Origin: Sherwoodlollariibacterium sp049275655
GTDB taxonomy: Bacteria > Omnitrophota > Gorgyraeia > Gygaellales > Profunditerraquicolaceae
Assembly: GCA_049275655.1 (NCBI GenBank)
Contig: JBASUY010000030.1
Span: 1-64,000, forward strand
DNA: 64,000 nt
Direction of reading: 5' to 3'
The notes beneath the pieces were generated by a model. The model was not told the DNA's origin, did not search any database, and saw only the letters and a program-made list of their open reading frames with translations. The position numbers were made by a program, and so were the translations under genes. Positions 41,830-49,014 of the stretch are shown here, piece after piece. Position 1 is the stretch's first letter. Each line of letters starts with the position of its first letter.

Positions 41830-42477
41830 TTATATGTCCTTTCTTAAGCTCTCTATGGCTTTTTTTGTATTTTTTGCGTTAAATATATATGAACCTGCGG
41901 CTAAGATATTTGCTCCCGCATCCTTGACTAATTTGCCTGTTTGAGCGTTGATACCTCCGTCAACAGCGATATCTTTTTTAAAGATTTTACGTAACGCCTT
42001 AATCTTTCCTACGGCAGACGAAATAAATGACTGTCCGCCAAAGCCGGGGTTTACGGACATCACCAAAACAAAGTCGGCAAATTTTAAAGCCGGTTTAATC
42101 TTATTTAGTGAGGTTGAAGGATTTAAAGATATGCCAAATTTTAACTTTTTTTGCCTTAAGATTTTAGATATCGTTTTGATAACTTTTAACGGGGTTGTTT
42201 CAATGTGTACGGTAATCATATCGCTTCCTGCTTCAATAAAGGGGATAAGATATTTCTTAGGGTCTTTAATCATAAGATGGACATCTAGGGGAAGTTTAGT
42301 TACCTTGCGCATATGCTTAACTACTACCGGGCCGATGGTGATATTCGGGACAAAGTGGCCGTCCATAATATCAACGTGTAAGATATCTGCGCCTGCGCGC
42401 TCAACCCTTTTAATCTCTTCTGCTAAACGGCTAAAATCTGCTGATAGTAATGAGGGAGCGACTTTTATCTTTAACAT
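41830..42477 (-). CDS. rpe: Ribulose-phosphate 3-epimerase
   Basis: Rpe interconverts D-ribulose-5-phosphate and D-xylulose-5-phosphate in the pentose phosphate pathway. It is a TIM-barrel protein of 215 aa with APSLLSADFSRL, HVDIMDGHFVPNITIGP (metal/catalytic Asp), HVE/HIE near VHIETTP, VNPGFGGQ and DGGIN, all in the expected order. It overlaps nadD by 7 bp and lies 5 bp before the phosphohexomutase gene. Confidence 0.96.
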   Translation of the reverse strand: MLKIKVAPSLLSADFSRLAEEIKRVERAGADILHVDIMDGHFVPNITIGPVVVKHMRKVTKLPLDVHLMIKDPKKYLIPFIEAGSDMITVHIETTPLKVIKTISKILRQKKLKFGISLNPSTSLNKIKPALKFADFVLVMSVNPGFGGQSFISSAVGKIKALRKIFKKDIAVDGGINAQTGKLVKDAGANILAAGSYIFNAKNTKKAIESLRKDI

Positions 42478-43064
42478 CTTTTTAAGGTTTTGTTTGTCTT
42501 TTGATAGAGTTTATTTTTGTTGATATAATTAAATACGTCTTCAGGGACTAAATACCTAAAGGACTTGCCTTCTTTGATACACTCACGGACAGAAAAACCT
42601 GAGATATCTACAGCCCTTATATCTACCCTGCTAATACGTTCAGGGATATCCTCTAAAGGATACCCGGGTCGGGTTGCGACAATGAAGTTTACCTTTTTCA
42701 TTATGCGGTCAAGGTCCTTCCAGCTATCCAAATATTTTAGCAGATCTGAACCGATAATAAAATATAAATCATCTTTTGGGTGCTTGGTTTTAAGGGCGTT
42801 TATTGTGTCTATTGTATAAGAGCGACCTTTTCTTCTTACTTCTATATCAGAGACAGATAGGTTTTTATTCCCCTTGATAGCGAGCTTAAGCATCCTAAGC
42901 CGGGATTTAGCTAAAGCGATGTCAGTATCATCCTTATGCGGTGGCAGATAAGATGGGATAAAAATTATCTTATCCAGCGCAAGTTTTTCTAATGTTTCTT
43001 CAGCAAGAATCAAGTGTCCAATGTGTACCGGGTTAAAAGTCCCGCCTAAAATACCGATTTTCAT
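42471..43064 (-). CDS. nadD: Nicotinate-nucleotide adenylyltransferase
   Basis: NadD makes deamido-NAD from nicotinate mononucleotide and ATP. GGTFNPVHIGHLILAEE (7-23) contains the (T/H)XGH nucleotidyltransferase motif HIGH. The SYTIDTI segment and C-terminal FSVRECIKEGKSFRYLVPEDV (the ISST/S-type loop) complete the fold. At 197 aa it is normal length. It sits 6 bp after proA and overlaps rpe, a proB-proA-nadD arrangement common in bacteria. Confidence 0.96.
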   Translation of the reverse strand: MKIGILGGTFNPVHIGHLILAEETLEKLALDKIIFIPSYLPPHKDDTDIALAKSRLRMLKLAIKGNKNLSVSDIEVRRKGRSYTIDTINALKTKHPKDDLYFIIGSDLLKYLDSWKDLDRIMKKVNFIVATRPGYPLEDIPERISRVDIRAVDISGFSVRECIKEGKSFRYLVPEDVFNYINKNKLYQKTNKTLKRC

Positions 43065-43070
43065 AGTTTT

Positions 43071-44369
43071 TTACCGAGTTTGGCCGTGGCCGTATATGAC
43101 ATATTTGTAAGTTGTAAGTTCCTCAAGCGCCATAGGCCCGCGGGCGTGAAGCTTATCAGTAGAGATGCCTATCTCTGCCCCCATCCCAAACTCTCCTCCG
43201 TCGGTAAAACGCGTGGAGGCATTAAGATAAACGCAGGCAGAGTCAACTTTTTTTAGAAACTCCTGCGCATTACTTTTGTCCTCAGTAATAATAGCATCCG
43301 AGTGGTGCGAACCAAAAGTATTTATATGGCTTATCGCCTCGTTAATGTCAGAGACTACCTTAACTGATAAAACTAAATCTAAAAACTCTGTGCGAAAGTC
43401 TGCTTCTGTGGCTTTTTTTATTTTGCCCTTGTATATCTTCTGAGTAAGAGGGCAGCCGCGAATCTCAACCCCGGCGCTTTGAAACTTATTTAACATTGAA
43501 GGAAGAAACCTTCCTGCTACGTCTATATGCACGAGCATCGTCTCCATAGCGTTGCATACTCCGGGGCGCTGGACTTTAGCATTAAAACAAACTCTTTCAG
43601 CCATATTTAAGTCAGCGTAATCATCAACATAGATGTGGCAGATACCTTTGTAATGCTTAATTACCGGTATCTTTGATGTTGCAACAACCTTTTTAATTAA
43701 CGCCTCGCCTCCGCGCGGCATAACTAAATCAATATAATCATTTTGCTTAAGTAAAGTATCGATAACTTCTCTATTCTTTGTGGCGATGAGATTAACTACG
43801 CCCGAAGGAAGCTTATTTTTCTTAATAACCCCTTCAATAGCTTTGTATATCGCAATATTTGAATTTAGCGCTTCGCTACCGCCTTTTAAGATTACGCTAT
43901 TACCGGACTTAAAACAAAGCCCAATACAATCAGCAGTCACATTCGGCCGGGATTCGTATATAATAGCAATAACTCCTATCGGAACGCGGACCTTATGTAT
44001 ATTTAACCCTAAAGAAGTATCCCAAGCCTTAATCTCAGTACCAACAGGATCAGGGAGTTTGGCGACATTTATAAGCCCGTCGGACATATCCTTCACCCTC
44101 TTTGCATCTAACATAAGCCGGTCAATTAGGGCGCTGGATAATCCTACTCTCTTTGCTTCTTTTAAATCCTTTTTATTGGCTCTTATAATTGCGTCTTTGT
44201 TTTTAAGCAAAGCACGCGCCATTTCACGTAAAACTCTATTCTTTTCTACCGTAGATAAGTTCGCCAACACCCTGGCTGACTCAGCCGCCCCCTTCGCAAT
44301 ATCTCTTGGGGACGCTCCTTGAGGCACTACTCTGCTTTTAAAGTTACTCTTTTTTTTCATTTTTTTCAT
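43071..44369 (-). CDS. proA: Glutamate-5-semialdehyde dehydrogenase
   Basis: ProA reduces glutamyl-5-phosphate to glutamate semialdehyde in proline synthesis. ESRPNVTADCIGLCFKSGN (139-157), PRGGEALI and QRPGVCNAMETMLVH with catalytic Cys272 identify it. The normal ProA helix starts at DIAKGAAESARVL (23 on). Residues about 4-22 (MKKKSNFKSRVVPQGASPR) are encoded by a family A palindromic element, and there is no Met between it and residue 50, so the element-encoded peptide is probably really translated as the N terminus. The start lies 3 nt after the proB stop. Confidence 0.95.
   Translation of the reverse strand: MKKMKKKSNFKSRVVPQGASPRDIAKGAAESARVLANLSTVEKNRVLREMARALLKNKDAIIRANKKDLKEAKRVGLSSALIDRLMLDAKRVKDMSDGLINVAKLPDPVGTEIKAWDTSLGLNIHKVRVPIGVIAIIYESRPNVTADCIGLCFKSGNSVILKGGSEALNSNIAIYKAIEGVIKKNKLPSGVVNLIATKNREVIDTLLKQNDYIDLVMPRGGEALIKKVVATSKIPVIKHYKGICHIYVDDYADLNMAERVCFNAKVQRPGVCNAMETMLVHIDVAGRFLPSMLNKFQSAGVEIRGCPLTQKIYKGKIKKATEADFRTEFLDLVLSVKVVSDINEAISHINTFGSHHSDAIITEDKSNAQEFLKKVDSACVYLNASTRFTDGGEFGMGAEIGISTDKLHARGPMALEELTTYKYVIYGHGQTR
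44305..44360. repeat. Family A half element at the proA N terminus
   Basis: CTTGGGGACGCTCCTTGAGG and the following ACTACTCTGCTTTT match one arm of the family A elements in the same orientation as 36429-36474. Both copies are read in the same frame to give SRVVP(R/Q)(R/G)ASPR. Confidence 0.85.
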
Positions 44370-44372
44370 AAT

Positions 44373-45437
44373 TTAGAGAATAACAAGGTTATTGCGGTGG
44401 ATAACTTCTTTGGCAAAACGAGCGCCCTTTACCTTCTCAAGTTCTTTCATTGAGATAAAGGCTTTACCCCGGGCAAACTCACAACCATTAGCATCGCAAA
44501 TACCCACTATATCTCCGCAAGCAAAATTACCTGCGCAAGAGACAACGCCTACGGCAAGCAAGCTCTTATTGTTAATCAAAGCCTTTTTTGCTCCTTCATC
44601 AACCGTTATATTCCCTTTAACCTTAGAGCCAAATGCCATCCAGCGCTCCTTAGCATCAAGCTTATCCCCGTCAGCTAAGAAAAAGGTACCGCTATTTAAA
44701 GGGTCGCCTAAAACAGATTGTATTATATCTTTTTTTCTGCCGTTGGCAATTACGCAAGGAATACCTGAGCGGGTGGCAACTAAAATAGCATCTAACTTTG
44801 TAACCATCCCTCCGACAGAAGTCGTCTTCTTAGTAGAAGACGCCAATGCCTTAATATCCGGAGTAATTTTATCTACAACCTTGATAACTTTTTTATCCTT
44901 ATCCAATAACCCATCTATATCTGAAAGAATAACCAAGATATCAGCCTCCACCATAGATGCAACTAAAGCTGAAAGCCGGTCATTATCCCCGAACTTTATC
45001 TCCTCAGTAGAGACAGTATCATTTTCATTAATTATCGGTACACTCTTTAGTTTTAAAAGGGTGTTGATAGTGTTTTTGGCGTTTAGGTAACGCGTACGGT
45101 TTGAGAAGTCATCCCAAGTTAAAAGTATCTGGCCGCAGGATAAGGATAGCTTCTTTAAAAAAGCGCTATATGATTGCATTAGCTCATGCTGGCCGACTGA
45201 GGCAGATGCCTGCAGGAGGTTTAAATCTTTAGGCCTCTTATCTATCTTTAATATAGACATGCCTAAGGCAACCGCGCCTGAGGAGACAACCACCACCTCT
45301 TTTCCTGTAAGGATTAACTTTGCTATCTCTTTAGTAAAACTACTCATTAAGGCAGTATCGGGCTTGGCGTCCTTAGTATAAAAGAGGCTTGAGCCGATTT
45401 TTATTACTATCCTTTTATATTTTTTTTGTAACAGCAT
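44373..45437 (-). CDS. proB: Glutamate 5-kinase
   Basis: ProB phosphorylates glutamate, the first and feedback-controlled step of proline synthesis. An N-terminal amino-acid-kinase domain (IVIKIGSSLF at 11-20, VVSSGAVALG, LNLLQASASVGQ, INENDTVST, FGDNDRLSALVA) is followed by a C-terminal PUA domain from about residue 265 (KGNITVDEGAKKALI). At 354 aa it is full length. Its start overlaps the 3' end of obg by 23 bp, and proA follows after 3 bp. Confidence 0.96.
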   Translation of the reverse strand: MLLQKKYKRIVIKIGSSLFYTKDAKPDTALMSSFTKEIAKLILTGKEVVVVSSGAVALGMSILKIDKRPKDLNLLQASASVGQHELMQSYSAFLKKLSLSCGQILLTWDDFSNRTRYLNAKNTINTLLKLKSVPIINENDTVSTEEIKFGDNDRLSALVASMVEADILVILSDIDGLLDKDKKVIKVVDKITPDIKALASSTKKTTSVGGMVTKLDAILVATRSGIPCVIANGRKKDIIQSVLGDPLNSGTFFLADGDKLDAKERWMAFGSKVKGNITVDEGAKKALINNKSLLAVGVVSCAGNFACGDIVGICDANGCEFARGKAFISMKELEKVKGARFAKEVIHRNNLVIL

Positions 45438-46374
45438 CTATTAACTCCTCTAATCCTAATTTGTTTAACGCTGAAATAGAAAAAACTTCTTTTTTAATTT
45501 CTTTCTTAAACCGCTTTAAGTTCTCTTTTGCCTGGGGTAGATCAATTTTATTTAAAGCAATCACCTGCGGCTTCTTTGCAAGAAGAGGGCTATAATTTTT
45601 TAGCTCCTGATTAATCGCCTTATAATCTAAAATAGGGTCTCTGCCTTCAAACCCTGAGATATCAACTACGTGTATTAAAACCTTAGTCCGCTCAATATGC
45701 CTTAAAAATTTATCCCCTAAGCCCTTTCCCTCGGAAGAACCTTTAATAAGCCCGGGGATATCTGCCACTATAAACTCAGAGTCATCGCCTTTTACCACCC
45801 CTAAAATAGGAAACTTAGTAGTAAATGGATACGCAGCTACCTGCGGCTTGGCGTTTGAGATAGCGGATATCAGGGTAGATTTCCCGGCATTAGGAAAACC
45901 TACTAATCCTGCTTGCGCAATTAATTTTAAGTTAAGAAAGAGCTCTCTTTCTTCTCCGGGTAAACCTTCTTGCGCTTCATTGTTTGGCGCGCGCTTACTG
46001 CCTAACCCGCCCTTGCCTCCTAAGGCAACTACAACCTGCTCTCCTACTTCTTTTAAGTCACGTAAGAGGCAACCGGTATTAACCTCTGTAATGACTGTAC
46101 CTACCGGAACGCGTATAACAACCGGCTCTGCGTCTTTACCTCTTTTATCATTGCTAGAGGCATTGCCACCATGTGTGCCTTTAAAATGGCGGTTGTAGTG
46201 AAAGTCTAAAAGGGTGTATATCTTTTTATCTGCTAAGAGTATTATATCTGAGCCACGGCCACCATCTCCGCCGTCAGGCTTTCTATAGCGGATAAACCTA
46301 TCCCTCCTAAAACTTGCGCAACCCTTGCCTCCATTGCCTGCTTTTACAAAGATCTTTGCTTCATCTACAAACAT
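45415..46374 (-). CDS. obgE: GTPase ObgE/CgtA
   Basis: Obg is an essential ribosome-assembly GTPase acting on the 50S subunit. The N-terminal glycine-rich Obg fold (FVDEAKIFVKAGNGGKGCASFRRD, GGDGGRGSDI) spans about 1-157. The G domain has G1 GFPNAGKST, G2 TKFP, G3 DIPGLI and G4 NKID. At 319 aa it lacks the optional C-terminal OCT domain. In most bacteria the order is rplU-rpmA-obg; here rpmA is absent and an S23-like gene occupies the gap. Confidence 0.95.
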   Translation of the reverse strand: MFVDEAKIFVKAGNGGKGCASFRRDRFIRYRKPDGGDGGRGSDIILLADKKIYTLLDFHYNRHFKGTHGGNASSNDKRGKDAEPVVIRVPVGTVITEVNTGCLLRDLKEVGEQVVVALGGKGGLGSKRAPNNEAQEGLPGEERELFLNLKLIAQAGLVGFPNAGKSTLISAISNAKPQVAAYPFTTKFPILGVVKGDDSEFIVADIPGLIKGSSEGKGLGDKFLRHIERTKVLIHVVDISGFEGRDPILDYKAINQELKNYSPLLAKKPQVIALNKIDLPQAKENLKRFKKEIKKEVFSISALNKLGLEELIDAVTKKI

Positions 46375-46380
46375 TCTTTA

Positions 46381-46436
46381 GTTAGTCGGTTAGCCAGTTG
46401 TCCTGTTATCCTGTTAATCTGTTATCCTGTTTCTTA
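46381..46436. repeat. 8-bp-period repeat, GTTATCCT type
   Basis: This is a tandem array of seven 8-bp units on the plus strand (GTTAGTCG, GTTAGCCA, GTTGTCCT, GTTATCCT, GTTAATCT, GTTATCCT, GTTTCTTA). It lies between obg and the S23-like gene and encodes the last residues of the latter. It is in inverted orientation to the array at 46822-46861. Confidence 0.88.
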
Positions 46437-46816
46437 TCTTGTTGCTTGTTTAAGGCAGAGTTTTTAAGATAACGAATAAAGCCATTTGAAAGCTTACCTA
46501 CATTTTTAGCCCGTTCAAATACACTTTCAAATTCCTTTAAACTTATATATTTCCTATCCAGGGCTACATATAAAATAGACTGAACTTCAGAACTTGATCT
46601 TCGTACATAGATTAAATGTTGTATAAACTGAGGATTTGTTCCGCTATCAAAACCTTCAGATACATTTAACATACACGAAACAGAAGCTCTTTGTATCTGT
46701 TCTTTTAACCCAAAGTCTTTTTGAAAAAGAGTCTTGGATGTTAAATCATAAACCATATTTACTAATACTCTTGATTCCTTCCATACGTCTAAATCTTCAA
46801 ACCTTGTAATTTTCAT
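46406..46816 (-). CDS. S23-like four-helix-bundle protein
   Basis: This 136-aa protein belongs to the S23/IVP four-helix-bundle family, first seen encoded in intervening sequences of 23S rRNA genes. FEDLDVWKESRVLVNMVYDLT, FGLKEQIQRASVSCMLNVSEGFD and IYVRRSSSEVQSILYVALD are the typical helices. Here it lies outside any rRNA gene, between rplU and obg where rpmA normally sits. It is bracketed by inverted 8-bp-period repeat arrays, and its C terminus (about KKQDNRLTG) is encoded by one of them. The function of the family is unknown; homopentamers and nucleic-acid binding have been proposed. The inverted flanks suggest a mobile or self-contained element. Confidence 0.85.
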   Translation of the reverse strand: MKITRFEDLDVWKESRVLVNMVYDLTSKTLFQKDFGLKEQIQRASVSCMLNVSEGFDSGTNPQFIQHLIYVRRSSSEVQSILYVALDRKYISLKEFESVFERAKNVGKLSNGFIRYLKNSALNKQQDKKQDNRLTG

Positions 46817-46821
46817 AATTC

Positions 46822-46861
46822 AATAAACCGGATAACAGGCAAACTGACAAACCGGTTAACA
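46822..46861. repeat. 8-bp-period repeat, GGATAACA type
   Basis: These are five adjacent 8-bp units on the plus strand (AATAAACC, GGATAACA, GGCAAACT, GACAAACC, GGTTAACA) between the S23-like gene and rplU. They are the inverted counterpart of the array at 46381-46436. Confidence 0.88.
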
Positions 46862-46864
46862 AAA

Positions 46865-47179
46865 CTATCCGGACACAATTTCTTTAATCCTAAGCCGGGT
46901 GAGTTGAGCGCGAAAACCCTTCTTCCATTGCGATGATTTACGGCGGCGGTATTTAAAAGAGACTACCTTCTCTCCTTTAACCTGGCCTAAAACCTCAGCC
47001 TTAACCTTTACCCCTTTTAAATAGGGCTGGCCAACCTCTATCTTCTTATCCTTTGAAAGTAAAAGCACCTTATCAATAGAGATAGGCTTATCATCCTTAA
47101 GTTCCAATTTATTTACATCAATAGTATCGCCTTCTTTGACCTTAAATTGCGTTGCGCTGATTTCAATTACTGCGTACAT
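46865..47179 (-). CDS. rplU: 50S ribosomal protein L21
   Basis: L21 binds 23S rRNA in the large subunit. MYAVIEISATQFKVKEGDTIDVNKL at the start, VKAEVLGQVKGEKVVSFKYRRRKSSQWKKGFRAQLTRLRIKEI at the end and the length of 104 aa are typical. A strong AAGGAG ribosome binding site is 7 nt from the ATG. It is followed by the S23-like gene rather than rpmA. Confidence 0.97.
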   Translation of the reverse strand: MYAVIEISATQFKVKEGDTIDVNKLELKDDKPISIDKVLLLSKDKKIEVGQPYLKGVKVKAEVLGQVKGEKVVSFKYRRRKSSQWKKGFRAQLTRLRIKEIVSG

Positions 47180-47195
47180 TTTTACACTCCTTTTT

Positions 47196-48638
47196 TTAAG
47201 CTATTTTTACCTCTTCCATATGTAAAGTAGGATTAGAGATAAGGTTTATCTTTACCTTAAACTTATGCTCTATGCCCTTTAAGTCTTCTTTATTCTTTAA
47301 TATCTCGTCTATAATTAAAGGTGCGAGCGAAAGGTTAACCTCTTTTTGTGACTTTCCCTTTAGATAACGCTTCAGCTCTTTTAAGGCGAATATCGCCATA
47401 GTCATTGCGGATTTAATCTTACCCCTGCCGCTACAGTATGGACAGGGTTGATAAGAGAGCATCTGCACGGTTTTATGCACGCGCTCGCGGGTCATCTCAA
47501 CTACCCCAAATTTAGAGATGCCTAAGATATCGTATTTTGCCTTATCGTCATTTAGGGCTTTTTTTAGGATATTTAAAATCTCCCGACGGTGCCTCTCCTT
47601 TTCCATATCAATAAAATCAATGACGATTATACCGCCTAAATCCCTTAAGGCTAACTGTCTTGCTACCTCATGCGCAGCCTCACAATTAACCTTAAAGGCA
47701 GTATCCTCTTGGTTGAATTTTTTCTTAAAGCCACCGCTATTAACGTCAATTACTACTAACCCTTCAGTAGGCTCAATTACAAGATAGGCTTTAGATTTTA
47801 AATAGATTTTACTTTCGTAGATACGGTTAATCTGCCTTTCAATATCTTTTTCAGCAAATAAATCATCGCCTTTGTAAAATTCAACCCTATTTGATAAGTA
47901 ACTTAAAAATGTACGCATAAAATGCCGGATGCGGTAAAACTCAGGTTTTGAATCCACTAAAAGTTTAGAGACATCCTCAGTAAAAGAGTCGCGTATTACA
48001 CGCAAGGTTAAATCGTATTCCTCGTAAATTAAGCTCGGGGATTTTTTCTGGGCTGAGGTTTTCTCAAGACGCTTCCATAACTTATAGAGAAACTGCGCAT
48101 CGCGCATTAACTCCTGCTTAGATTTTCCGCAGGCAGCTGTGCGCACGATAAAACCTACGTCTTTAGGGAGTTTTAGCTCGCTAAATATCTGGCGCAGGCG
48201 CTTTCGCTCAAGATCATCTTCAATTCTTCTTGAGATACCTACCTGCTTATCCGAGGGCATTATTACAAGGTATCTACCGGCTAAGCCGATATGGGTTGAA
48301 AGGCGCGGGCCCTTGGTGCCAAAAGATTCTTTTACTACCTGGACTAAGACCTCCTGCCCTTTCTTAATCTCTTTATGCGCTTTTTTAATAGGGGTATCTA
48401 CCTGCTCAAATGCCTCTTCTATCTCAGATAAATAGAGAAAACCTTTTTTGGCTAAACCAATATCTACAAAAGCAGCACCCAAAGAAGGAAGGACTGCGTC
48501 AATCTTCCCCTTGTATATATTACCGACGATAGTCCTATCCTGCGGGCGTTCAATATAGTATTCCTGTAGTTGGCCGTCAGAGACTATTGCAACCCGCTTC
48601 TCCTGCGGCTCTACATTAATTAAAATTTCCCGTGACAT
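47196..48638 (-). CDS. rng: Ribonuclease G/E family protein
   Basis: This is an endoribonuclease of the RNase E/G family for rRNA and mRNA processing, 480 aa and so RNase G-like in size. An S1-like domain lies near the N terminus (VGNIYKGKIDAVLPSLGAAFVDIG). The catalytic Asp pair is in LVVIDVNSGGF and GGIIVIDFIDM. The zinc-link CPYCSGRG joins the two small-domain halves. It lies 16 bp upstream of rplU and overlaps the DUF2344 gene by 23 bp, an order (DUF2344-rng-rplU) common in many bacteria. Confidence 0.94.
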   Translation of the reverse strand: MSREILINVEPQEKRVAIVSDGQLQEYYIERPQDRTIVGNIYKGKIDAVLPSLGAAFVDIGLAKKGFLYLSEIEEAFEQVDTPIKKAHKEIKKGQEVLVQVVKESFGTKGPRLSTHIGLAGRYLVIMPSDKQVGISRRIEDDLERKRLRQIFSELKLPKDVGFIVRTAACGKSKQELMRDAQFLYKLWKRLEKTSAQKKSPSLIYEEYDLTLRVIRDSFTEDVSKLLVDSKPEFYRIRHFMRTFLSYLSNRVEFYKGDDLFAEKDIERQINRIYESKIYLKSKAYLVIEPTEGLVVIDVNSGGFKKKFNQEDTAFKVNCEAAHEVARQLALRDLGGIIVIDFIDMEKERHRREILNILKKALNDDKAKYDILGISKFGVVEMTRERVHKTVQMLSYQPCPYCSGRGKIKSAMTMAIFALKELKRYLKGKSQKEVNLSLAPLIIDEILKNKEDLKGIEHKFKVKINLISNPTLHMEEVKIA

Positions 48639-48921
48639 CTTTTATTATTATCCCTTCTGGAAGCTGAAGATTTAGCTTTTCTTTGAATTCTTCCGGGGGA
48701 ACCGGTAGGCTTAAGATGATAGCGCCTTCTTCATTATCGCTTTCTACCCCTAATTTTAAGGCTCTTTTTAAGCTTAGTTTAGGGTGAGGAGAAAAGCCTT
48801 CGGATAGTTTAAGCGGCAGCTCAGCCCTGCGCATAGCGCGGGTAAGAAGCCGCATCAAATCCAAATGCGATATATACTTCATCATTCCTTTTTTAGTAAA
48901 TACAAACCTTATCCTATACAT
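48616..48921 (-). CDS. DUF2344/TIGR03936-type radical SAM-associated protein, short
   Basis: MYRIRFVFTKKGMMKYISHLDLMRLLTRAMRRAELPLKLSEGFSPHPKLSL is the N-terminal signature of DUF2344 proteins, which pair with or are fused to a radical SAM protein upstream of rng. At about 102 residues it is roughly half the usual length, and no radical SAM partner is adjacent. I use the ATG at 48921; MGVPK upstream would come from the 90-bp repeat that starts 2 nt before this ATG. The repeat seems to have separated the gene from its original upstream neighbour and ribosome binding site. The function of the family is not established. Confidence 0.8.
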   Translation of the reverse strand: MYRIRFVFTKKGMMKYISHLDLMRLLTRAMRRAELPLKLSEGFSPHPKLSLKRALKLGVESDNEEGAIILSLPVPPEEFKEKLNLQLPEGIIIKDVTGNFN

Positions 48922-48922
48922 C

Positions 48923-49012
48923 TTAGGGACACCCAACTTGCCAATCGGGCGGCTGTCCCCGCTCCTTTCTATTTGGGGACACCCGTAGCTTTAGCAGATT
49001 GGGTGTCCCTGT
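48923..49012. repeat. Family C 90-bp palindromic element, copy 2
   Basis: This segment is identical over 90 bp to 11128-11217, with 12-bp perfect terminal inverted repeats and an internal second stem. It lies between the pilQ stop and the DUF2344 start codon, 1-2 nt from each. Confidence 0.96.
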
Positions 49013-49014
49013 AT

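Noticed and set aside
41948..42523. Long plus-strand reading frame opposite rpe and nadD (also similar ones opposite proA and proB)
   Set aside because: They are antisense shadows of well-conserved genes with no ribosome binding site or recognisable protein features.
46381..46861. CRISPR-like or diversity-generating retroelement array around the S23-like gene
   Set aside because: Units are 8 bp with no spacers, and there is no cas gene, reverse transcriptase or template/variable repeat pair. The four-helix bundle alone does not make it an Avd protein.
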